Source of the DNA: Raffaelea ambrosiae
Taxonomy: Eukaryota; Ascomycota; Sordariomycetes; Ophiostomatales; Ophiostomataceae
Length of the DNA stretch: 64,000 nt
NCBI GenBank assembly: GCA_002778195.1
Contig: PCDI01000005.1
Coordinates: forward strand, 1,927,690-1,991,689
Direction of reading: 5' to 3'
Shown: positions 1-11,571 of the stretch, piece after piece
How the letters are laid out: each line of letters opens with the position of its first letter
How positions within the stretch are numbered: the first letter of the stretch is position 1
The notes under the pieces: model-generated
The model's database searches: none
What the model was told of the DNA's origin: nothing
Seen by the model: the letters and a program-made list of their open reading frames with translations, nothing else
Position numbers and translations under genes: made by a program

Positions 1-3000
1 TACCGCTTAAATAAGTTTATAACTAATATACTTTAAAAGTTCGTTAAAAAGATTAAAAACGTTATAATCGTATATATAGTTTTTATACTCTTTAATCGTT
101 TTAAATAAATTAAGTTTAAATAATACCTTTTTAAAAACAAAATAACTTTAAAACGCCGGCTTTATAATAGTTTATTAATAAAGTTTATTAATTTCACTTT
201 TATATTTAACGAAACGAGCGTAGTTATATTATTACTCGTTTAAAAAAACTAATTACGTAATTAACCTAGTTAACGAAGCACAGCTTTTTTACGAAACGAT
301 TTATTTTTTATTTAAACGAGAGTTAAAAGAGTTACGAAAGTATTTTAAAACAAAACTTACGAAACGAGTGAATTCGATTTAATAAAAGCTTAGTTAAAGC
401 TTTTATCTTTTTTATATTTAAAAAAACGGGTTTTTATAGCTTTACGTTAACTATTAAAGCTTTAATAAGGTTACGATTAAAAACCGTTACGTTTTTTCGT
501 TAATTTTAAAGATTTTAAATCGAATTTTAAGCGTTAAGTACTTTATTAAGTTTAATATTTAAAACGTTTATTATTAAATTCGAATTAAAGAAAGAAACGA
601 ATAAAAAACGGCGTTTTATACGCGATATAAATATTATAAATATATAGTTTTATTATTTAACTTTATAAACGCGTTAATTACGTTTTAATCTTACGTTTAT
701 ATAGCTTTTTAAAAGTTAACTAACGTAACGTATATTATATATATAAACAACGTATTAATGTTTTTTTAAAAGTTAAAACGAATATATTAAATATATTTAA
801 AATATATTTAAAAAGTTATAAAAAATATAATTATTTATAAACTTAACTAAGTATAAATTTTATTAAAACTAAATCGAGTTTTTAAGATTTATCTTTTTTA
901 ATATTAACGTATAAATAAACTTAACTCGTATAAAAGCTATTACTATTTAAAAGTTATTTAAAACGTATTAAAGGATTTAAATATTTTTTAAGTTTTATAA
1001 CTTTTATTAACGTTTTATTTAAAAGTACTTTAAAATCACAACCCCGTTAAATAAACTTTTAAAAAGGATGAAAAATAAAAAAAAGCCCGAGTGAGTACGC
1101 TTTAATAAAAGAGCGATATAAGTATTTTATTAACTATAAAAAGAATTTATTTACGCTTCGTTATTAAAACACTTAAACTTAACGCGCTTTTTACGGCTTA
1201 AATCTAATACGTTAAAATTTATAAAAGCGGGGATTTTATCTTAGTTAAACGATGAAAGTGGTTAATGCTTTATTATATTTTAATTTTAAAACTAAAACGA
1301 ATTAAAGCTATAATATAACACTTTTAATAAAGAGATAATATCGATTATAAATTCTTTTAAACATTAACGTTAATACTTAAAGAGTAACCAATATAAAATC
1401 GAGGTTTTATTAAACTATACTAACTTATGTGTATTTATATAACGAAAAAAGTTAAATAAAAAATAAATTAAGTAATATATATATTTTAATTTTAAAATTA
1501 AATATTAAGTTAAAACAATTAATTTCGTTAATAGCTTTTTTTAAAAACTAAATAAAGAAAAAGAGTTAAAGCTGTTTTTTAATCTTAAATCGCGGTTAAT
1601 ATTTATAAAACAAGTATTAGTTTCGTATGTTTATTTTAATCGCGTTAAAATTAAAGCCGTTACGGCTTAAAAAAAGCTATCGTTTAAAGCGGCCGATATT
1701 AACTACGTAAAAGTAATACTTTAAACGAGTAAAAAACACGAAAACCCCTTTATTTAAATTTAATAAATTTAATAAATTTAAGCTCGCTATTTAAATACTT
1801 TTTAATAATAACTTCGAAGCGGGTTATCGTTAAAGCTACGACGACGGTTTTATCTTTATTTTAAATAGTTAGTCTTTTTAAAGTTGTATTAAACTATATT
1901 AAATAAAGAAAATCCGTTAATATTAAATATAAACACGTTATTAATAAAATTACTTTAAGCTTTATAAATAAGTGACGAAAAGACTTAATAGTTAAAAGCT
2001 TAAATCGAAACGATTATAATCACTTTTAAACACTGAAGCGTAAAGTTAAAGGGATTACTACGGTTTAAAAATCGTATTTATATTTTAAAAGAAAAAGTGG
2101 TAAAAAAAAAATCCTTTAAGTGTGTTTTTAATATAAAGAATACCGCGCGTAAAACTTATTAAAAGAGTTAACGTAAAAAAGCGATTATACGAAACGTTTA
2201 AAAAATAATAAATAAACGTGTTAAAGTTAGTTATTCCGCGGTTAAACCGTGTAACGACGTCGGCTTATTAAAAACTAATACGTTAACTACGCTTATTAAC
2301 GCTGTTCGTACGAAACGCGGCTTCGTAAAAAGAGTTTTTATACGAAAGAGAATTATTTATAAAAGAGTTAAAAAGTATAAAAACTATTTAATTAAAACGA
2401 GGGCGGTTTAAAGAGTTAAAAGATTAATTATTAAGCGTTTATTACGTAAAGTTAACGTAACGTATGAAAGTCGACGACGAACTATCGTTATATTAAAAAC
2501 TTATTATTTTAAATTTAAAACCGTTAACGAAGAGTTAACGACTTAATAACGAAATATTTATTTAAAAAAAAAGTTAAATAAAGTAGAACGTTAATAACTC
2601 GAAGCTTATACGCGATTTAAAAAGAGAAAAAACAAAAAAACGTAAAACGTTAACGACTTAAAGTTAAAACGTAATTAAAAAAGAAAAGAGTTAAAAACGA
2701 AGAGATAAAAACTATATTAAAACGGTAATTTAATATAACGACGTTAAAACTTTATTAAAGCTTAATAAAGTTAAAAAAGAAAAAAAAGAAAAAAGCGTAA
2801 AAAAAGCGACGAAAAAACTCTATGTATGTTTTTCTTTTCGTTTATTTAATAACGCTTAACCTCTTAGTTACTTTATAAACGGAAGAAGCGATCGAAGGCT
2901 TACGAAGAAGGTATATAATGTGTTATACGTTATAACACCCGCTTTAACACTACGAAAGAGGGTTAGCGTTAAGCGCGTATACGACTAAACGCTTCGTACG

Positions 3001-3273
3001 CTTTAAAAGCTTACTATTAACGAGTGTAACCGTACGCTCGAAGACGAGCTTTACGAAAAAAGGGATAATTATAAAAACATTACGAGCTTACTTGAATACG
3101 TGCTTTATAAGTAACTTAAACACGTGTGAACGACTAGCTTAAACACGTGCTGCTTTTTAATAAAGTACGTAATTGTATAGTTAACGCGATCACGAAGCGA
3201 GGTACGTTACGAAGCGTACGCACGAGCCTTTGAGTGTAACGTAGAGTTAAAGCTTCGTACGCGGTTTAAAAGC
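1..3273 (+). mobile_element. LTR retrotransposon copy A (forward, RIP-degraded, internally deleted)
   Basis: AT-rich, CpA/TpG-depleted DNA that aligns by eye along its length with the forward copy at 9917-18280; for example the start of the window matches the stretch near 12,090. It is cut by the window edge on the left. Relative to copy B it lacks about 2.66 kb: sequence near 2,110 matches B near 14,190, then near 2,125 jumps to B near 16,868. Its 3' LTR begins near 3070 and stops at 3273, where the inverted copy R begins. No open frame survives. The identity as an LTR element rests on the shared LTRs and on the gag motif in copies B and R. Confidence 0.8.
3070..3273 (+). repeat. 3' LTR of copy A, truncated
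   Basis: Starts with the RIP-mutated form of the LTR start TGTAAGAGC (here TATAAAAAC) and matches the first part of the LTRs at 9917 and 17912, including the GC-richer patch with AAGCTTCGTACGCGG. It ends abruptly where the oppositely oriented LTR of copy R begins. Confidence 0.7.
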
Positions 3274-3643
3274 TATTAAGGTAGTACTTATAGTTAGGTA
3301 AAAAATTACGAAAAATAAAAGTATTTTATTAACGAAAGTAAGATTTCGTAAATTATATAATTAAATTTTATTCCTTTTTTTCTTTAAAAGGTGAAAAGCC
3401 CCCTTTATATTAAAAGCTTTTAAAAGCCTTATACGTAACGCTTTTAAGCCGCGTACAAAGCCCTAACTCCGCGCCACACCTAAAGGCCCGTACGTGCGCT
3501 TTATAATACACCTCGCTTTAAACTTACGCTAACTACGTAATCACGTACCCCGTTAAAAGGTAACACGTGTTTAAGCCGATCGCTCGCACGTGTTCGAGCT
3601 GCTCGTAAAGCACGTATTCGAGTAAGCTCGTAATACTTTTACA
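3274..3643 (-). repeat. 3' LTR of copy R (370 bp)
   Basis: Reads on the minus strand from the TGTAAAAG-type start at 3643 to the TGTTAAAG-complement end at about 3274. It aligns with the LTRs at 9917-10302, 17912-18280 and 20906-21273. TG/CA termini are altered by G-to-A changes, as expected from RIP. Confidence 0.75.
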
Positions 3644-6600
3644 ATTATCCCCCCTCTCGTAGAGCTCGTTTTTAAACGTACGATTACGCTCGTTAATAAT
3701 AAGCTTTTAAAAAGCTCGAAGCGTTTAACCGTATTTACACTTAACGCTAACTCTCTTTCGTAGTATTAAAGCGAGTGTTACGGCGTGTAACATATTACGC
3801 GCTTTTTTCGTAAGCCCTCGATCGCTTCTTTCGTTTATAAAGTAAATAAAAGGCTAAGCGTTATTAAGTAAATAAAAGAAAAACATAAGTAGAGTTTTCC
3901 TCGTCGCCCTTTTTACGCTTCTTTCTTTTTTTTTTCTTTTTTTTTTAACCGTATTAAGCTTTAATAAAGTTTTAACGTTAATACACTGAATCGTTGCTTT
4001 AATATAGTCTTTATCTCCTCGGTTTTAACTCGCTTTTTATACGGTTTTTCGTTAAATATTAGTTTTATAACTTTTTTTTTTAAATTACGTTTTAACTTTA
4101 AGTTATTAATATCTCGCGTTTTTTAAGTTTTTTTTTTCTTTAAATCGCGTATAAGCGTTGAGTTATTAACGTTTTATATTCTTTAATTTCTTCTTTTTTT
4201 TTTCTTTTAATTAACGTTTTAACTTCGAATTACTAACGTTTCGCGTTTTTTAACTTTTCTTTCTTTAAATCGCGTATAAACTTCGAGTTCTTAACGTTTT
4301 ACGTTACTTAACTTCTTTTTCTTAAGTAAGTGTTTCGTTATCGGGTCGTTAAATCCTCGTTAACGGTTTTAAGTCTAAAATAACAAGGTTTTAATAAAAC
4401 GACGGCCCGTCGTCAACCCCCGTTTAACGCTTTAACGCTTTTTAATAAACGCTTAACGACTAGTCTTTTAAGTCTTTAAATCACACTCGTCTTAATTAAA
4501 TAATACTCGTACTTCTTAACTCTTTTATAAATAATTCCCCTTTTTATAAAAACTCTCTTTACGAAAGCGCGTTTTATACGAGCAGCGTTAGTAAACGCAG
4601 TTAACGTATTAGTTTTTAACAAGTTAACGTCGTTACGCGGTTAAACCGCTGAGTGGTTAGCCTTAACACGCTCACTCGTCGCTTTTTAAACGCTTCGCGT
4701 AATCGCTCTTCGACGTTTACTCTTTTAGTAAGTCCCGCTCGCGGAGCTCCTCGTATTAAAAACACCTTGTTTTAAAACTACGATGTTTCTTCAACCGGCG
4801 GTCGTAACGTTAATAACTCGCGTGTAGTATTATACCCGCTTTTTAACCTTATTTTAGTTTCGCTTACGAGTTCTTTTTATCGCGTTATTAAAGTCGAAAA
4901 TAACGACGATAATAATAACGACGATAATAATAACAAAGACCTTTAAAATCCCGCTTACGTTTCGTTTACCGCTAACGAAGACGACGACGCTTTAAGTTAA
5001 GCCGTCGTCGCTTTTACTACGCCCCTCGCTCTTACGTTTACGTTTATTAACGGCGTTTAATTAATAAACTTAAGTTTCGATAATTTAAAAATTTATTATT
5101 TTATTTATTATTAATGCGTTTAACGCGCTTTTATTATTTAATCGCTTCGTTTAAAGTTAAATTTAAAATACGAGCGTAAGATTAAAGCGTGTACTAAGTG
5201 TACGAAGATGTATAAAACTTATATAAGTGTATATAGTTGAGATCTTTTCGCTCTACCGTTAACGCGTTATTAACTCTTTTATATAAGTTTTTAAGTTAAT
5301 TCGTAATAATATAAATCGTATAATTAGGTTTTTACGCGCTTTTAATACGCTCCTCGCGCTTTTTTAAACTCACTTACTCAACGACGTTAAACTTAAAGCT
5401 CTTTTATATACGTTAACCGACGCGGCTACGTACTTCGTAACCCGCGTACTCCTTTTATTTACTCAACACTTATCGCGCTTTAAGTTGTTTTAAAAGACTA
5501 CCGTATACGACCTTATAAACTCCTCACTCGCTCCGCCGTTAAGTCGTTTTTAAGCTTTACTAACTCTTATTTAAAAGTAGACCGATTACGTCGCGTAAGT
5601 AACCCGCGCTCGCGTTTCGTAAATCGTTATAATCGCTTATATTAGAGTTAAACATATATTAATACGTACTCTCTTCGCGCTATCTCTTCTTACGACGACG
5701 CTCCGTTAACGCTTCGCGTTAAGTTTTATTTTTAACCGTTAAGGATTAATAATATAACCATTAGTAAGTTACGCGCTTTTAACTCTTAAAGCGGCTTCGA
5801 GCTGCTTTCGTAGCCGCGCGTTAAGCTACGAGCGTTATTAACGCTTAAATAAACCTTTTAAATCCCGGTGTTTAAACGCTAAGCCGTCTTTCTTATTCGC
5901 GCGCTTTTATTATATCGCTTTTAAGCTTTAATCGCGTAAAATGGTTTCCTTTATTTATTATTTTCGCTGCGCTTCTCGAGCCGCTTTCGTACTACTTTAA
6001 CGCGTTAAGTCTTTATATTTTTATAACTTATAGTTAATAAGCCGTTGTAGTTCCGCTTATAAGCCGCTCCGCTTTTAAAGATAATTTACTTTATTTTCCG
6101 CTTTTTCTTTATTACTTTTTAAGCTTAAAACCTTGTAATTAGTTTTTACGCGTGCTTTATATCGTCTTTTAACACTTATTAGTTATATTTTACGAGTTAT
6201 TTTATCCATCGAACGAGGAAGAAACGCTCTCCGCTCTTTACGCGAGTATTTTACACCTTTTTTACTTTTTATTCGTTTAGTTCTTTTTTTAATAATAAGG
6301 TTTAAAAAGTCGGTTACGTTTCGTGGTTTCCTTTTTAAAGCTTTAATAAAGTTATTAAAAACACGTTATAAAGTTGGTTATATTAGTCGAAGAGTATTAT
6401 ATAGTATATTTACGATTCGACTTTAATTAAGATTATAAACGAACTAACGAAGCGAAGACTTATCTTTTTATAAAGTACTTTTAACTTAAGGTTTCGTATT
6501 AATAATTACATTAGATTTCTTACGTAGTACTCTTAAGGTTAATGGCGGCGATTATAATACTTCGTTTAAGCTTTTTATACTTTTTTTTAATGTTTTATTA

Positions 6601-9600
6601 TAAAAGCTCGCACTTTATTTAACTTCTTTAATCTCGTTACGACTACGAACACCCTTTCTTTAATAAGGTCGTCTTCGATTCGTATATATATCTTTAAGTA
6701 ATATTTTATAAAGAGATAAAATAGCGTATTATTAATTATAATATTAACCGCGTTATTATATATATATTTCGCCGTTAGTAAAAGCTTCGCTTAGTTCGTT
6801 TAAGACTCGCTTATAAATGCGCGTAAATGGTGTTTTAACGTTTAATTTATTTTCTCGGTTTAACTATCGGTTTACGAGTAAAACGTTATAGAAAAGCGTT
6901 TTTTAATTAAGAGCTTTAAGTAAAGCGTTATTTAATATATATTAATAAAAACGCTTTTTTAATTCGAGATAATATTATATAATATATCGAATCTTATCTC
7001 GATTTTTATATATAAAACCTTTATTAACTAGTTTAACGTTATTATCGTTTTTATAAAAAAAAACTTTATTATTTTTATAAGCTTATTTACGATTATTAAA
7101 ATCGTATTTACGTTTTACTCTTTATAGTAAATTTTTAATAATCTCGTTACGAAATTTATAAAGATTTCTTACTATGGTTTTCGTAAAATAAAAAGTGTTT
7201 ATAACTAGTCGTACGGCTTATACTATAATATTACTCTTCGTATATACGTTAAGTAGTTATTACTATACTTATAAATATATACATTTATATAGTTTTAAAA
7301 GAATTTTCTTTTTACTAACTCTTTTATACGAGTTTTTTTAAAATATTCCGTTTAAAAGTTATTATAGTATATTTAAAAGATCTTCTTTTTTATCACTTTT
7401 TTTTTTAAAACGTAAATATAATTTTTAAATTATAGTAATCCTTTTAACCCTACGCTTTAATATTTAAAAGTAGTCGTAATCGTTTCGATTTAAGCTTTTA
7501 ACTATTAAGTCTTTTTATCATTTATTTATAAAGCTTAAAATAACTTTATTAATAACGTGTTTACATTTAATGTTAACGGATTCTCCTTTTTTAATACAAC
7601 TTAACATAACCTTAAAAAAACCAGTTATTTAAAAGAAGGATAAAGTTATTATCGTAGCTTTAACGATAGCCCGCTTCGAGGTTATTATTAAAGAGTATTT
7701 AAATAATAAGTTTAAATTTATTAAATTTAAACGAAGGGGTTTTCGTACTTTTTACTCGCTTAAAGTGTTACCTTTATATAGTTAATATAAGCCGCTTTAA
7801 ACGATAACTCTCTTTAAGCCGTAACCGCTTTAATTTTAACGCGATTAAAATAAGTATATAAAACTAACACTTATTTCGCGAACACCAGCCGCGATTCGAG
7901 GTTGGAAAGTAGCTTTAACTCTTTCTCTTCATTTGGTTTTTTTTAATAATTCGGGTTTTAAAAGGAGTTATTAGCGGAATTGGGTTTTTTAACCCAATGT
8001 TTAATTTTAAAATTAAAAAAAGTGAAATATATATACTATTTAACCTGCTTCTCGTTTAACTTCTTTTATTATATAAATATACGTAAGTTAATATAGTTTA
8101 ATAAAACTTCGATCTTATATTAACTACTCTTTAAATACTAACGTTAATACTTAAAAGAATTTATAATTATTATTATCTTTTAATTAAAAGTGTTATATTA
8201 TAACTTTAACTCGTTTTACTTTTAAAACTAAAATACGATAAAGTATTAATAACCTTCGTCGTTTAGTTAAAATAAAATCCCCGCTTTTACGAATTTTAAC
8301 GTATTAGTTTTAAACTATAAGTAGCGCGTTAAGTTAAAGTGCTTTAATAAAAAAGCGTGAGTAAATTCTTTTTATAATTAGTAAAATGTTTATATCGCCC
8401 TTTTATCGAAGCGCACTCGCTTGAGTTTTTTTTTATTTTTTATCCCTTTTAAAAGTTTATTTAACGAGGTTGTGATTTTAAAGTACTTTTAAATAAAACG
8501 TTAATAAAAGTTATAAAATCTTAAAAACACTTAAATCTTTTAATATATTTTAAGCAACTTTTAAGTAGCGATAGCTTTTACTCGAGTTAAATTTATTTAT
8601 ACCTCGGTGTTAAAGAGGATAAACTTTAAAAACTCGACTTAGTTTTAATAAAATTCGTATTTAATTAAGTTTATAAATAATTATACTTTTTATAACTTTT
8701 TAAATACGTTTCGTACGTGTTTAGTATACTCGTTTTAACTTTTTAAAAATACTAACACGTTATTTATATACGTAATATACGTTACGTTAATTAACCCGCG
8801 AAAAGCCGTATAAACGTAGTGTTAAAACGTAATTAACGTATTTATAAAGTTAAATAATAAAACTATATACTCGTAGTGTTTATACCGCGTGTAAAACGCC
8901 GTTTTTTACTCGTTTTTTTCTTTAATTTAAATTCGATAATAAACGTCTTTACTATTAAGTTTAATAAAGTATTTAACGCTTAAAATCCGGTTTAAAATCT
9001 TTAAGATTAACGAAAAAGCGTAACGGTTTTTAATCGTAACTTTATTAAAGCTTTAATAATTAACGTAAAGCCGTAAAAAGCCGTCTTTTTTAAGTACGAA
9101 AAAGATAAGTATTTCAATTAAACTTTTACTTAATTAAATTCGCTCGTTTTATAAGTTTTTTTTAAAATACTTTTATAACTCTTTTAACTCTCGTTTAAAT
9201 AAAAAATAAATCGTTTCGTAAAAAAGCTACGCTTCGTTAATTAAATCGATTACGTAATTCGTTTTTTAAGCGAGCGATAACATAGCCGCGCTCGTTTCGT
9301 TAAATACGAGAGTAAAATTAATAAACTTCGTTAATACGTTATCGTAAAGCCGGCGCTTCGAGGTTGTTTCGTTTTTAAAAGAGTATTACTTAAGCTTAAT
9401 TTATTTAAAGCGATTAAAAAGTATAAGTATTACGTATACGATTATAACATTTTTAGTTTTTTTAACGAACTTACGAAGTGTATTAATCGTAAGCTCGTTT
9501 AAACGATGATTAAAACATTACTAACTACCTTTAATTATATTAATAGTTAAATCCTTTAAAGTCGTAACTTTTAAAAGAATAAAGCTTTTACTCGCCGCTT

Positions 9601-9916
9601 TCGTTTACGGGATATTTACGTAAAGCCGTATAAACTCTTTAGTTTAACCCTGATAATCGATAAGCTTTAACGACACTTTTTATAACGTCGTTAGCGTAAC
9701 GATTAAACCGTTTATTATTTTTAAACGTAAAGCTTAGCTTTTCTTTTTTTTAAGTTTAACTCGCGTAACGAACTTTAACGAAACGATATTAACCTTTACT
9801 CTCGTATCGAGGTTAACGATAGTTTAATGTTTTTAATCGGTTTTCACCACGGTTAAGCTATATAGTCGTACGCCGATCTTTACTTTAACAAACGTTTTTT
9901 TTTTTAATTAAATAAA
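3274..9916 (-). mobile_element. LTR retrotransposon copy R, left part (inverted; 3' LTR and pol side)
   Basis: Reverse complement of copy B from its 3' LTR back to about B position 11,680. Matches include the poly-T/A tract near 3,930, the stretch near 4,690 (B near 16,920), 7,560 (B near 14,020) and 9,470 (B near 12,120). It stops inside a run ending TTAAATAAA at 9916, where the LTR of B starts. The same element resumes at about 19,531 with the same TTAAATAAA string, so copy B and extra DNA sit inside it. Coding capacity is destroyed by RIP. Confidence 0.8.
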
Positions 9917-10302
9917 TGTAAAGATATCGCGAGCCTACTCGAATACGTGCCCTACGAGCAGGTGCGTACTTTATGAACAAGTTAAACACGTGCGAACAAC
10001 CTACTTAAACACGTGCTACCCTTAATAAAGCACGTAACCGTGTAGCCAGCGTAAGTTTAAAAGAAAGTGCGCTACGAAGCGCACTCACGAACCCCTAAGC
10101 GTAGCGCGGAGCTAAAGCTTCGTACGCGGCTTAAGAGCGCTACGCATAAAACCCCTTAAAAGCCCTCGATATAACGAGGGCTTCTTACTCTTTCGAAAAA
10201 AAGGGATAAGATTTAGTTATATAATTTAAAAAATCTTACCTTCGTTAATAAAATACCTTATCTTTCGTAATCCTCTATTTAACTACAAGTACCACTCTAA
10301 CA
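9917..10302 (+). repeat. 5' LTR of copy B
   Basis: Begins TGTAAAGATATCGCGAGCC and ends CTCTAACA, giving TGT...ACA ends typical of LTRs. It contains a CpG-rich, less degraded centre (about 10,050-10,150). About 386 bp, slightly longer than the other LTRs because of small indels. Confidence 0.8.
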
Positions 10303-11529
10303 TTTCTAAATCTTTTACCCAAAGTTATTTAAAAGATTAAAAAAGATAACACCGAGTACGAAATAATAAAAGCGAGAGTAAACGGCGATAACGGCCGTTA
10401 ATAAAAACCTTTTATTAATAACGATTATACTCTTTAATATTAAAAAAAAACGACCAAAATAAACGATTAACCTAATAACGAAACGCTACTCGTAAACACG
10501 CCGGTTTAAAAAGCCGTTAAAAACGACGAACTCGTCGCGGCTTAAACCCGCCGCGAGCTTAAATAAATAAAAGAGCGATTAATACTCGTTAAATAAATTC
10601 GTGATATTAAAGCCGAGCTTTTACGAATTAAGTAATAAACCTTATAACTTCAAGCGGCTTAAACACTAGTAGCGGAAAATGTTTCGGGGTTAACGAGCGC
10701 GTATAACGAAACGCGAGCGAATATTAAAGACTATTACGAGCCGACTCCTCGTAGTGTGATTCACTTATTAACGCTTAGTTCGAGGGTTAGCGAGAGCGAG
10801 GACTATAACGACGATAATTACGACGACGAAGTCGACGTAAAGATTTCGTTTTTTAATAATTTTATAAATAAGTTTACTTTTATATAATAAAATACGTGAG
10901 TAAAGGCGGTGAAAGACGTTTTCAAAGTCGCTTCGTAGCGTTTTCGTAACTTTAAAAAACGCGTATTAATAGCTTTATTCTAACTTAACACCACTCTTTA
11001 AAACTAATAAAAGTAATACTTAGTTAACTTAAGCTCGAAGGAGGAAATTTAACGAGTGAAGAGGTTTTAAACCTGCTTTAAAAAATAAACGATAACGCTT
11101 TCTTTTAAAAGCGAAGACTTATTATTAATTACTTATTAGTAATATCGAAAAGCGGTTTAAAACGAGAATTAAAGCTTAACCGAATTTCTTTTTTACTTTT
11201 AATCCTTCAAGTTAAAAATAAAAGCTTTTTTTAAACATTATTAAAAAGAGATTTTTTATTTTAAATTATAAAAAAACCTATAATAATCGTTAGTTGTTAA
11301 CCTCGATTATTAATTTATTAATTTTAATACTTTTATTACTCGTACGAAAAACTACTAAAAATAGTACGCGAAAAAGAGAAAGTCGAAGAATAAAAAGCTA
11401 CAAAGTGATTTAAAAAAGAGATAGTAAAACACTTTTGAAAGCGCGAGTAACCCGCGCTTTAAAAGCGGCTTAAAGGAGAAAAAAGAGAAGAAGCTTAAAA
11501 AAAAAATAAATAAAAAGTCGAGTATTACG

Positions 11530-11571
11530 TATTATAACTACGAAAAGAAAAGGTATATCGTATTAAAATAC
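11530..11571 (+). other. Fossil CCHC zinc knuckle of gag in copy B
   Basis: In frame with the preceding codons the stretch reads Y-Y-N-Y-E-K-K-R-Y-I-V-L-K-Y. The four Tyr codons sit exactly at the spacing C-X2-C-X4-H-X4-C of retroviral and retrotransposon nucleocapsid knuckles, and each is TAT or TAC, one G-to-A or C-to-T transition from TGT/TGC (Cys) or CAC/CAT (His). The inverted copy R keeps the first Cys as TGT, which supports the reading. Confidence 0.8.

Noticed and set aside
9912..9916. Full proof of a 5-bp target duplication for copy B
   Set aside because: ATAAA occurs on both sides (19533-19537), but it is low complexity and the right copy is 1.25 kb away from B's LTR, so it is kept only as supporting evidence.
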